Below are positions 7,229 to 14,795 of a stretch of 24,595 nucleotides of DNA, piece after piece. The translations under genes and the position numbers were made by a program. The stretch lies in IMG/VR virus record IMGVR_UViG_3300039106_000214, positions 2,795 through 27,389 of that record. One strand, 5' to 3'. Under the pieces are notes generated by a model. It saw nothing but the letters and a program-made list of their open reading frames with translations, made no database searches and was not told the origin of the DNA. The stretch is from a virus. Every line of letters begins with the position of its first letter. Position 1 is the stretch's first letter.

Positions 7229-7512
7229 TGGAAATGCAAACTCGTTTTGTTAATCAAGATGACAAAGTAATTGTTCAATCTTTTCAAGATACAAGTCAAA
7301 TACTTGAGAATGTAAAAGAAAGTATTGAGCAAGGAAATACAGGAAGTCATGAAATGAAACACGCTGCAACAATTCCAATGGTTATTATTGAGTCTTACAT
7401 AAATAGGACTGGAATAACATTTACTGAGTTTATGCGTGATAAAGAACACATTAAAACACTTTTAAACGATAAAAGTTTAGAAGGATTTAGAATCTGGAAA
7501 GGTAAAGTGTAA
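7228..7512 (+). CDS. conserved phage protein in the connector region, 94 aa
   Basis: The 94-residue product has a helical first half, then AATIPMVIIESYINRTGITFTEF, then a C-terminal segment LLNDKSLEGFRIWKGKV. The pattern of 'IP..VIE....~Gi.~..f~.d......LLND.....FR...G.V' is one I recognise from small proteins encoded between capsid and adaptor genes in many podovirus-like genomes, always without a known function. Start and stop each overlap the neighbouring gene by one base, so it is part of a coupled head-tail gene string. A role in head completion or tail attachment is inference. Confidence 0.75.
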   Translation: MEMQTRFVNQDDKVIVQSFQDTSQILENVKESIEQGNTGSHEMKHAATIPMVIIESYINRTGITFTEFMRDKEHIKTLLNDKSLEGFRIWKGKV

Positions 7513-8120
7513 TGGCATTATCTAATTTTACAGAACTTAAAAGCTCAATAGCCAACTGGATACATCGTAATGATTTATCTGCTGTTATACCAGATTTTAT
7601 AACGCTGGCTGAGAGCAGAATGTCTTTAGAATTAGATGTGGATCAACTTCAAAAATCAACTACTATAACAACTGTTTCTGGAAGTGACACTGTTCCATTG
7701 CCTTCTGATTTTAGAAGCATGGTTGATGCTACGATCACTATGGGAAGCGTTATGTATGTGCTTGATAAGATGCCTGCACAATTGCTTCGAACAAGATGGG
7801 GTAGTTATACAAGTAATATTCCTCAAAGTTATAGCATATTAAATACTAAGTTAAAGTTAGGACCTATTCCTAATGGTGATTATGATATTGTGCTTGAATA
7901 TAACTCTACAGTTCCTTCATTAAGTGATAGCAATCCAACTAATGATTTATTAACTGCTTATCCTGATATGTATTTACATTGCTGTTTGATATACGCAGCA
8001 ACTTATATTAGAGATGCAGAAATGGTTGGCGCAATGGAATCATTGTATAATGCTGACAAAGAACGAGCTAATATAGCAAACTGGAATCAAGATGCAGCTA
8101 TGGCTACCAAACAGGGGTAA
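7512..8120 (+). CDS. head-tail adaptor protein, SU10-like
   Basis: The 202-residue product starts ALSNFTELKSSIANWIHRND and continues ITLAESRMSLELDVDQLQ, followed by TVPLPSDFRSMVDATI. The order, a helical N-terminal bundle with the 'W..R.dl...ip.fi.laE.r~.r.l' pattern and then a beta region with LPxDFR, is the hallmark of the podovirus adaptor proteins that ring the portal and connect it to the nozzle (SU10/gp4-like adaptor families). The C-terminal helices (LHCCLIYAATYIRDAEMV) fit as well. It lies where adaptor genes are expected, between head genes and tail fibres. The start at 7512 overlaps the previous stop by one base. Confidence 0.85.
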   Translation: MALSNFTELKSSIANWIHRNDLSAVIPDFITLAESRMSLELDVDQLQKSTTITTVSGSDTVPLPSDFRSMVDATITMGSVMYVLDKMPAQLLRTRWGSYTSNIPQSYSILNTKLKLGPIPNGDYDIVLEYNSTVPSLSDSNPTNDLLTAYPDMYLHCCLIYAATYIRDAEMVGAMESLYNADKERANIANWNQDAAMATKQG

Positions 8121-8123
8121 ATA

Positions 8124-10019
8124 ATGGCATTAGAAAGCGGAAATTACATTAATGATTTGGCTATTACAAATCCAACTTCATCTGATCCAAAGAGTCAAGG
8201 TGACGATCATTTAAGACTGATTAAAACAGTATTAAAAGAAACCTTAAATGGATTTACTGGAGCGATTTTAGTCACTGCAACCGATACAGGCACAGCTACA
8301 GGTCATATTTTAGCTCCTAGCACAGCTCTAGTTGGCTACACGCCTATGTTGTGCTTGCTATATAGGGCAAATATTACTAATACAGGTGCATTAACGGTTA
8401 ACGTGTCTGGATTAGGTGTTAAGTCTATTAAGACAATGGCTGGTGCTGATCCTACTGCAGGTGACATCGTTGCTGGTTATCCGATGCTGTTAATGTATGA
8501 CGGCACTAATTTTGTTACATTAGGTGGGTCTGAGTTCTTAAGCAAAACAGGTACGCAAAAGTTAACAGGTAACTTTACTGTTGATGGTAACGATACTGTT
8601 ACTGGCAATGGTTTAATTGGTGGAACATTAGGAGTAACTGGAAAAACTACACTTAATGAAGCTGTTGGTTTAACTAGAACTGTTGCTGATAATACTACCA
8701 ATCTTGCGACAACTGCTTTTGTAACAACATCTACAGCTAATGAAGCTGCAATACGTTTAGCTGCTGATAACTTACTTGCACCATTGGCATCACCTGCATT
8801 AACAGGCGTACCAACATCAACAACGGCTGCAACAGGAACAAGCACAAATCAAATAGCAACTTGTGCTTTTGTTGCAGCACAAGCATTTAATTCTGCACTA
8901 CCAGCACAAGCTGGAAACGCAGGTAAATTTGTAACGACTGATGGCACAAATGCAAGTTGGCAAACGCTTTTAGCAACAAATTTATCAGGAATATTACCAG
9001 TTGCTAACGGTGGAACTGGAATATCATCAGCAGGAACATCTGGGAATATATTAACAAGTAACGGAACTTCTTGGGTCTCAACTACTCCAGCTTCAACAAC
9101 AAAATCTTGGACTGCATTAACTGCTACTGGCTCTTATGTTGTTCCAACAGGGGTAACATCAATTCGTGCATATGCTTTTGGTAAAGGAGCTAATGGAACT
9201 TCGTCTGCAGGCGGTGGCGGAGGTGGCTGTGCTTTTGGTGATATAGCGGTTACTGCTGGTCAAACAGTATCCGTTTCTATCTCTGCTGGTGTTGCAATAG
9301 TAACATATGCATCAACTGCAATGCTAACTGCAAATGCTGCTTCAGGAACTACAGGTGGAACTGCCTCTAAAAATGCTGCTGTGACTAATGGTGGTAATTA
9401 TTCTGGAGGAGCAGGTGGGAATCCTGCTGGTGGAGGAGGAGCCGCAGGATCACCATTAGGTATTGGGGGCGCTGGTGGATCAGGTGGAGGGTATGGCGGC
9501 GGCGGAGGTGGTGGTGCAGGAGGAGGAACAGGTGGAGGATCACCTAACGGTGCTGGCGGTGGGGGCGCTGGGTTTAGCGCGGATTCTACTACTTTTGGTG
9601 GTGGCGGTGGCTCAGGTGGTGCTGCTACTACACATGCTGGAGGAGCAGGAAGGGCTGCTTATAACGCATATACAGACCCATTAATGGCTCCTTTAAATGG
9701 AACTGGAGGCATTTTTCTTGGCACTAATACTAATTCTACTGTCGGAACAAGCGGTGGCCCTGGAGCTGGGGGAGGGGGTGCTTATGGAAATGGCTACGGT
9801 GGAACTGGAGGCGCTTTCGGTGGAGGCGGTGGCGGTGCTGGTAATACTAGTAATACGCCAACAGGAGGTAATGGAGGTTTTTGTGGCGGTGGCGGAGGCG
9901 GTTTTGCTGGCGGCTATATAACTGGATCAGGTGGCAGTAGTGTATATGGTGGCGGTGGCGGAGGCGGTATTGCTGCCGTAGGAACTGGCGGTGCTGCAAT
10001 CGTTCTTATTTACGCCTAA
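8124..10019 (+). CDS. tail fibre with glycine-rich C-terminal domain
   Basis: This 631-residue protein is probably a host-binding appendage. The N-terminus (LESGNYINDLAITNPTSSDP, GDDHLRLIKTVLKET) is a typical virion-attachment domain of podoviral fibres. Repeated shaft motifs follow, including two 'T.T..ATTAFV' units near residues 190-200 and 240-250, and GNAGKFVTTDGT and SGNILTSNGTSW. From about residue 338 (SYVVPTGVTSIRAYAFGKG) to the end there is a Gly-rich domain with GGGGGG runs, resembling glycine-rich phage adhesin tips. Such tips often use loops between polyglycine helices to bind receptors. The GGN-rich DNA (9200-10015) is locally GC-rich compared with the window. The chaperone-like gene follows. 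Confidence 0.88.
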   Translation: MALESGNYINDLAITNPTSSDPKSQGDDHLRLIKTVLKETLNGFTGAILVTATDTGTATGHILAPSTALVGYTPMLCLLYRANITNTGALTVNVSGLGVKSIKTMAGADPTAGDIVAGYPMLLMYDGTNFVTLGGSEFLSKTGTQKLTGNFTVDGNDTVTGNGLIGGTLGVTGKTTLNEAVGLTRTVADNTTNLATTAFVTTSTANEAAIRLAADNLLAPLASPALTGVPTSTTAATGTSTNQIATCAFVAAQAFNSALPAQAGNAGKFVTTDGTNASWQTLLATNLSGILPVANGGTGISSAGTSGNILTSNGTSWVSTTPASTTKSWTALTATGSYVVPTGVTSIRAYAFGKGANGTSSAGGGGGGCAFGDIAVTAGQTVSVSISAGVAIVTYASTAMLTANAASGTTGGTASKNAAVTNGGNYSGGAGGNPAGGGGAAGSPLGIGGAGGSGGGYGGGGGGGAGGGTGGGSPNGAGGGGAGFSADSTTFGGGGGSGGAATTHAGGAGRAAYNAYTDPLMAPLNGTGGIFLGTNTNSTVGTSGGPGAGGGGAYGNGYGGTGGAFGGGGGGAGNTSNTPTGGNGGFCGGGGGGFAGGYITGSGGSSVYGGGGGGGIAAVGTGGAAIVLIYA

Positions 10020-10031
10020 CAGGAGATTATT

Positions 10032-10475
10032 ATGCACTATGTATATCTAACAAACACTATAGTTACTGACCAAGCACAGGTAGACCCATTTTCTATTTTT
10101 AGCGCACCTTATGCTGAACAATTTATTGAAGCACCGGATGAAGTAACCTGTAACTGGAAACTGGAAGATGGAAACTGGGTTGCTCCTCCTATTATCCCAA
10201 TAAATTTTAATGATTTAGAAGTAGACACGCAAAAAAGATTAGATGATTTTGCAGCAACAAAAGGTTACAGCGATATTGTTTCTGTCTGTACTTATGCAAC
10301 ATCATCAAATTTACAATATAAATCAGATGCTGATTATTGCGTTTTATCAAGAGACAATACTTGGGAAAAACTTTACCTTATTTTTAATGAGATAGAACAA
10401 GGAAAAAGACCAATGCCAACAGATTATAATCAAATAGCTGTTGATCTTCCTGTACTAGCTTGGCCTGTGATCTAA
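10032..10475 (+). CDS. putative tail-fibre chaperone or fibre-associated protein, 147 aa
   Basis: The gene follows the fibre by 12 bases with a good AGGAG ribosome-binding site. The 147-residue product has an N-terminal part with TNTIVTDQAQVDPF and a C-terminal domain LDDFAATKGYSDIVSVCTYATS followed by SDADYCVLSRDNTWEKLY and MPTDYNQIAVDLPVLAWP. The C-terminal pattern is one I know from many phage proteins next to fibres (DUF4376-like or tail-assembly-chaperone-like), where it may cap or help fold the fibre tip. The chaperone role is inferred from family resemblance and position. It could equally be a virion component. Confidence 0.72.
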   Translation: MHYVYLTNTIVTDQAQVDPFSIFSAPYAEQFIEAPDEVTCNWKLEDGNWVAPPIIPINFNDLEVDTQKRLDDFAATKGYSDIVSVCTYATSSNLQYKSDADYCVLSRDNTWEKLYLIFNEIEQGKRPMPTDYNQIAVDLPVLAWPVI

Positions 10476-10476
10476 G

Positions 10477-12108
10477 ATGCCTTTAATACAGGTAAAAGGA
10501 ACTGGACAGATAGGTCTTAATCGAGACCTATCACAGCATGAAATGCCAACTAATGCTTGGAGTGATGCAAAAAATATTAGGTTTTTAGATGGCTATGCTT
10601 TGCAGTATTTAGGGCATGGTGAGGTCTATAACACTCCTTCTTATGCACCACTCCATGTATTGCCTTGTAATGTTAAAGGAAATCGTTATTGGATTTATTT
10701 ATCTAACTACAAACAATTTTCAGTTACTAATACACCAACAGGTTCACAGCATACTGATATTACCAACACATCATGGAATGGTTATTATCTTGATCTTATT
10801 ACTGAATCTGGGCTTACACTTATTGCTGAAAGCGGTGAAACATTAATTAATGGTGGTGTTGGTAATCCAATGAGTTGGACATCTGCTTTATTATCAGGTG
10901 TTCCAGTCATTAATGCAGCAGATAGTAACTTTCCACCAATGGCATGGAACCTTAGCAATTCATCAAAGTTTATAAGCTTACCAAACTGGCCTAGCAATAT
11001 GTATTGCAAATCAATTAGGGCTTATAAAAACTTTTTAATTGCTTTAAATGTCACCAAAGCAACAGCTGCTTATCCTTATATGGTGAAGTGGTCACAACCA
11101 GCAGACCCTGGTGGATTGCCGTCAACATGGGATGAAACAGACCCAACTAACATATCAGGTGAGTTTGACCTTGCAGAAGGATATGATGTTGTTGTTGATG
11201 GCATGCAGTTACGTGATTCATTCATAGTGTATAAAGAAAATAGTACATGGAGATTAGATTATGTTGGCGGTAATTATGTATTCAAATCATCAAAGGTATT
11301 TAACAAATCAGGTATCATGAATCGCAATTGCGTTACTGATATTGATGGTTTTCATGTTGTATTAACAAATAATGACGTGATTATTCATGATGGAAGTACA
11401 GCACAATCTGTTCTTGATAAAGCAACAAGAAGATGGTTATTTCAAAACATAGATGTTGATAATGTAAGCAAATGTTTTGTATTTACTAATCCATTCTTCA
11501 ATGAAGTATATATATGTTTTCCTTCAATAGGAGCAACATCTTGTGACACATCACTTGTATATAATTACAAAGATAAAACTGTATCAACTCGCCAAATGCC
11601 TAATATTAACCATGCAGGATATGGTCCTGTTGATAATGGATTAACAGGTAATTGGGCGCAAGATTCTCAACCGTGGGCATCTGACTTAACATTATGGAAT
11701 GGACCAGATTTTGTTCCAAGTAATGCTCGAGTTATTGCTGGAAGTTCTGATGTTAAACTATATATGCTTGATGCTTCTGCATCGTTTGATGGTGTACTTC
11801 CACAAGCATACTTAGAACGAAGAGGATTATCGTTTGAAATGCCAGAAAGCATTAAGTTGATAAAAGGTATTAGGCCAAGAATAACGGGCAACATAGGCGA
11901 TACAGTGCTTATACAAGTAGGTTCTCAAGACGATCCATGGGGCAATCCTACTTATTGTGATCCTATGACACATACTATAGGCACAACAATTGCTAATGAT
12001 TGTTTAGTGTCTGGCCGATATATTTCTATTAAGTTCTTAACTGGTACAGCATACCAATGGCGGTTAGATTCTTTTGATATTGAAGTTGAAAAAACTGGAG
12101 GTTGGTAA
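10477..12108 (+). CDS. tail nozzle-like protein (tail tube protein B type)
   Basis: This 543-residue product is expected to form the nozzle at the end of the short tail below the adaptor ring. The N-terminus (GLNRDLSQHEMPTNAWSDAKN followed by the FLDGYALQYLGHGEV strand, given in part) and the middle (QLRDSFIVYKENSTWRLDY, FHVVLTNNDVIIHDG) show the beta-propeller-like repeats of podovirus nozzle proteins, which are about this length. The large aromatic and Asn/Asp content fits. There is no signal peptide. It begins one base after the preceding stop, without an obvious Shine-Dalgarno sequence, so coupling is likely. Its 3' end contains the GGAGG of the next gene. Confidence 0.82.
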   Translation: MPLIQVKGTGQIGLNRDLSQHEMPTNAWSDAKNIRFLDGYALQYLGHGEVYNTPSYAPLHVLPCNVKGNRYWIYLSNYKQFSVTNTPTGSQHTDITNTSWNGYYLDLITESGLTLIAESGETLINGGVGNPMSWTSALLSGVPVINAADSNFPPMAWNLSNSSKFISLPNWPSNMYCKSIRAYKNFLIALNVTKATAAYPYMVKWSQPADPGGLPSTWDETDPTNISGEFDLAEGYDVVVDGMQLRDSFIVYKENSTWRLDYVGGNYVFKSSKVFNKSGIMNRNCVTDIDGFHVVLTNNDVIIHDGSTAQSVLDKATRRWLFQNIDVDNVSKCFVFTNPFFNEVYICFPSIGATSCDTSLVYNYKDKTVSTRQMPNINHAGYGPVDNGLTGNWAQDSQPWASDLTLWNGPDFVPSNARVIAGSSDVKLYMLDASASFDGVLPQAYLERRGLSFEMPESIKLIKGIRPRITGNIGDTVLIQVGSQDDPWGNPTYCDPMTHTIGTTIANDCLVSGRYISIKFLTGTAYQWRLDSFDIEVEKTGGW

Positions 12109-13124
12109 TGGCTGGATTATTAGAATGGTTATCTAATCAAAAAAATTCTGCTGCAAATGATTATGCGGACTTAATTAGTAATTATCCTAATGCTCAAAAG
12201 TTTGGTAAAGGATTGATAAACGCAATTTCTGAGCATATTCCAACACAACAAGATTATCAATCTCCAGAAAAGATGATTGATTTTGGTATGTCTGTTGCGC
12301 CAATGGGAATGACTGTTAAAAATACAAACGCCAAGTTGCTTAAAAAATACTTAGGCACAGGAAAGTTATCTCCAAAAGAAATGGCGGAATATGAAGCCAA
12401 TGCACTAGAAATGGAAACGCCACAGTTGCAAAGGTATAATGTGCAAAATGCTATGGCTAATCCTGAAAGACAAGCATATAAAGAAACTTTAAATGTTCCT
12501 GTTTATCATGGAACTAATGACGTTATAACTTCACCAGATTATGCTTTTAGTGGAAAAGGGGCAGATCAATTAGGTAGTGCAGCACTATATACATCAGAGC
12601 AACCTAGTTTAGCTAATGGATTTGTTAAACCTGATATATCAGGAGGAAATGTATTGCCATTGGCATTAAGAAACACAAGTAAATACATGTCTGATGAATT
12701 AGAAAAGAAATTAACACCAGCACAATTAAGAGAGTTTATTACTAAGTCACCTGATGAATATGCTTTATCAAATTTTGGTGATGTAGGATATGAAGGAAAA
12801 AATAAAGTAATTAATACTGCTGTACAAGGTTATCACCAATATGGTGATGAAAAGTTACTTGATACTTTAAATTCATTAAACAATGATTTTTATACAGGTC
12901 ATCCAGAAGAATTTAATAAGTTAGCAGAAAAATTAACTAAGAAAGCTGGTGTCGTTATGGATACTGGAGAAAATAAAATTTATGCTTCTTGGAATCCTAA
13001 AGACATACGCTCTCGCTTTGCAGCATTTGATCCACTAAGAAAAAACAGTTCTAGTTTGTTAGCCAGTGGTTTACTAGGCTCACTATTACTTAATAATGAA
13101 ATGAAAAACTCGGAGAATAGATAA
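12108..13124 (+). CDS. virion-region protein with ADP-ribosyltransferase-like domain
   Basis: I choose ATG 12108 (338 aa), because GGAGG at 12097-12101 lies six bases upstream and the TAATG overlap with the nozzle stop is typical; an upstream TTG at 12102 is less likely. Residues 1-110 are helical and virion-like. From about 131, VYHGT (132-136) followed by GSAALYTSEQPSLANGF (156-172) matches the H/Y-x-GT and aromatic 'Yt..' motifs of ADP-ribosyltransferases found in phage polyvalent and MuF-type proteins. IRSRFAAFDP (300-309) is their usual C-terminal signature. A clear catalytic glutamate was not identified, so activity is uncertain. The hydrophobic tail SSLLASGLLGSLLL ends the protein. It may be injected with the DNA and modify host targets. 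Confidence 0.72.
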   Translation: MAGLLEWLSNQKNSAANDYADLISNYPNAQKFGKGLINAISEHIPTQQDYQSPEKMIDFGMSVAPMGMTVKNTNAKLLKKYLGTGKLSPKEMAEYEANALEMETPQLQRYNVQNAMANPERQAYKETLNVPVYHGTNDVITSPDYAFSGKGADQLGSAALYTSEQPSLANGFVKPDISGGNVLPLALRNTSKYMSDELEKKLTPAQLREFITKSPDEYALSNFGDVGYEGKNKVINTAVQGYHQYGDEKLLDTLNSLNNDFYTGHPEEFNKLAEKLTKKAGVVMDTGENKIYASWNPKDIRSRFAAFDPLRKNSSSLLASGLLGSLLLNNEMKNSENR

Positions 13125-13273
13125 TGCCAACAAAATCAAAGAAACAACAAAAGTTAATGCTTGCAGTTGCTCACAATAAAAAGTTTGCAAAAAAAGTTGA
13201 TATCCCAATGTCTGTTGCTAATGATTTTATAATTGCAGATAAAAAACTTGGTTTATTAAAATCTCTTAAATAA
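13124..13273 (+). CDS. small basic phage protein, 49 aa (KSKKQQKLM type)
   Basis: ATG 13124 overlaps the previous stop by one base, and the stop at 13271-13273 overlaps the next ATG by one base. The 49-residue protein reads MPTKSKKQQKLMLAVAHN, then KFAKKVDIPMSVANDFIIAD. This matches a recurrent tiny phage protein that I know from many genomes ('MPSxSKKQxxFMxAxAHNPxFAKKxGIPxSVAxDFxxAD'). Its function is unknown. It is strongly basic with a helix-turn-helix-like spacing and might bind nucleic acid, but that is a guess. Confidence 0.85.
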   Translation: MPTKSKKQQKLMLAVAHNKKFAKKVDIPMSVANDFIIADKKLGLLKSLK

Positions 13274-13893
13274 TGGCAACTTTAATAAGTGGATCAACCT
13301 CATTAGAATATGCACCTGCTCCAGTTCCTAATGAGGTTAATGATTTAAAGCGCTACTTGGAGCATGAATTTATACAGGTTCAGGCAGCACTTCAACTGCT
13401 ATATGATAACTCTAAGAGTTCATCATTAACATATTATGGATCTTTTTACGACACAACTAATCAAACAATAACAAGTGTTACTGATACTTATGTTGTTAAA
13501 ATAGGATCAACAGATTCATCAAATGGTGTTTCTATTGTTGATGGCTCTAAAATAACATTTGCCAATGCTGGCACATATAACATACAGTTTAGTATTCAGT
13601 TTTCAAATGCTTCTGTTCAGATATATGATGCAGATATATGGTTTAGAAAGAACAGTGTTGATATTCCAGCTTCAAACAGCAAATACTCAATAACATCATC
13701 TCATGGCGGTAATCATGGGGCAATGATTGCAGCATTGAATTTTATTGTTACATTAAAAGCTGGTGATTATATACAATTGGCATGGCACGCAGATGATACT
13801 AATATTATGTTAGAAACGTTCCCTGCTGAATCACCTCCACCATTAGCAATACCTGTAACACCAAGTGTTATAGTTACAGCAGTTTTAATTTAA
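13273..13893 (+). CDS. appendage protein with C1q/TNF-like jelly-roll domain, 206 aa
   Basis: The first 60 residues form a short attachment and coiled region (NEVNDLKRYLEHEFIQVQAAL). The rest is a beta-rich domain: TYYGSFYDTTNQTI, GVSIVDGSKITFANAGTYNIQF, ADIWFRKNSVDIPASNSKY, then LKAGDYIQLAWHADD and a Pro-rich C-terminus ending PSVIVTAVLI. The 'aGtYniqfS.q' and 'lkaGDyiqlaw' strands are the classic pattern of C1q/TNF-like jelly rolls used in phage capsid or tail decorations and receptor binding. I recognise this as a frequent phage family with no precise name. Location among tail genes supports a surface appendage role. Confidence 0.78.
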   Translation: MATLISGSTSLEYAPAPVPNEVNDLKRYLEHEFIQVQAALQLLYDNSKSSSLTYYGSFYDTTNQTITSVTDTYVVKIGSTDSSNGVSIVDGSKITFANAGTYNIQFSIQFSNASVQIYDADIWFRKNSVDIPASNSKYSITSSHGGNHGAMIAALNFIVTLKAGDYIQLAWHADDTNIMLETFPAESPPPLAIPVTPSVIVTAVLI

Positions 13894-13903
13894 AGGATAT
13901 AAA

Positions 13904-14359
13904 ATGGCTTCAGTATCAATAAGCAATCTACCAGTCGTAACTACAGTTGTTCCATCATCTGACTTGTTACCATTGGTATCTGGTGGTATTACTACAAAAG
14001 TTACACCAACACAATTAGTTAGCGCTTTCAATACAGATTCAACAATTAAGATTGTTAATGGGTTTGGTCGTGGCGCACCAGTTACAAAGACAACTGCATT
14101 TACGGTTGGTACAACTGAAAACTTTATTATTGTTAATGGTACTGCATCTGTTGTGGTTACATTACCATCTGCATCAACCTATACAGGCCGTGAAATAAGC
14201 TTTAAAACAATAGCTGCTTTTACTGTTGTTTCTGCATCTTCTAATGTTGTTCCAATAACTTCTGCAACTGCTGGTACTGCTATACTTGCAGCTACAGCAG
14301 GTAAATGCGCAACATTAGTTAGTGATGGTACTAACTGGGTTATAATGTGCGCTAATTGA
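13904..14359 (+). CDS. small tail-fibre-like protein, 151 aa
   Basis: The N-terminus (SVSISNLPVVTTVVPSSDLLP, then GGITTKVTPTQLV) is the short conserved motif that begins many phage fibre proteins and mediates docking to the virion. The remainder is a Thr/Ser/Val-rich beta domain with TVTLPSAST-like and GREISFKTIAAFTVVSAS strands and the end LVSDGTNWVIMCAN, a closing motif common in phage appendage tips. At 151 residues it is much shorter than a full fibre, so it is probably a small spike or a fibre accessory. A ribosome-binding site (AAAGGA) precedes ATG 13904. Confidence 0.75.
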   Translation: MASVSISNLPVVTTVVPSSDLLPLVSGGITTKVTPTQLVSAFNTDSTIKIVNGFGRGAPVTKTTAFTVGTTENFIIVNGTASVVVTLPSASTYTGREISFKTIAAFTVVSASSNVVPITSATAGTAILAATAGKCATLVSDGTNWVIMCAN

Positions 14360-14360
14360 T

Positions 14361-14795
14361 ATGAAAATAATAGATTTGTTTGGCGGTAATAAACATGGAG
14401 AAGATATATTTGAAATGTTTAGGGTATTGTTTCACACTTGGGATGATTTAGTTGATAAAGATGTTGATGTTAGTGAAGATCAAATAAATGAAGCATTTAG
14501 AATTTGTTTGATAAAATTACCAACAAATCCTTTATATAACCATATATTTCCAAATATTGTTCCTATGTGGGAAGTGGTAATTTCTGCTTATGTAACGGCA
14601 AATAAATTTGAAAGGGAAAAGGATGAGCATGGTATTGAAATAAGTCATTCTTTGCGTTATGCGGCAGGTCATATTGTAGCTTATGCGATAATACAATGCG
14701 TTGGAATTGAAAAATCAAAAGAACTCATTCCTTTAATGTGGAAAGAAGTTTTTTATGAAAGATTTGATGATTATAAAAAGGAACATCTAACATGA
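14361..14795 (+). CDS. hypothetical helical phage protein, 144 aa
   Basis: The 144-residue product is mostly helical. It starts MKIIDLFGGNKHGEDIFEMFRVLFHTWDDLVDKD and has AFRICLIKLPTNPLY and MWEVVISAYVTANKFE, then SLRYAAGHIVAYAI. The pattern 'lf.~WDDLvD.D..v....i..af......lp.npfy......' is one I recall from other phage genomes as a hypothetical protein between fibre and ejection genes. The WDDLVDKD string resembles the Asp-rich DDxxD site of isoprenoid-type all-alpha folds, but the protein is far too short to be a usual synthase. No function is assigned. Its stop overlaps the next ATG by four bases (ATGA). Confidence 0.65.
   Translation: MKIIDLFGGNKHGEDIFEMFRVLFHTWDDLVDKDVDVSEDQINEAFRICLIKLPTNPLYNHIFPNIVPMWEVVISAYVTANKFEREKDEHGIEISHSLRYAAGHIVAYAIIQCVGIEKSKELIPLMWKEVFYERFDDYKKEHLT

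Noticed and set aside
8477-8845. Minus-strand ORF of about 120 codons within the fibre gene
   Set aside because: It is antisense to clearly coding fibre repeats; Val/Pro/Ala composition mirrors the Thr/Ala/Gly codons on the other strand, and no ribosome-binding site is seen.
9463-9921. Two plus-strand ORFs rich in Val, Leu, Ala and Glu inside the fibre gene
   Set aside because: They are frame-shifted readings of the GGN repeat codons of the Gly-rich tip and have no independent start signals or protein-like pattern.
9200-10015. Repetitive GGN tract as a possible CRISPR array or non-coding repeat
   Set aside because: There is no regular repeat-spacer structure; the tract is in frame and codes for the glycine-rich fibre tip.
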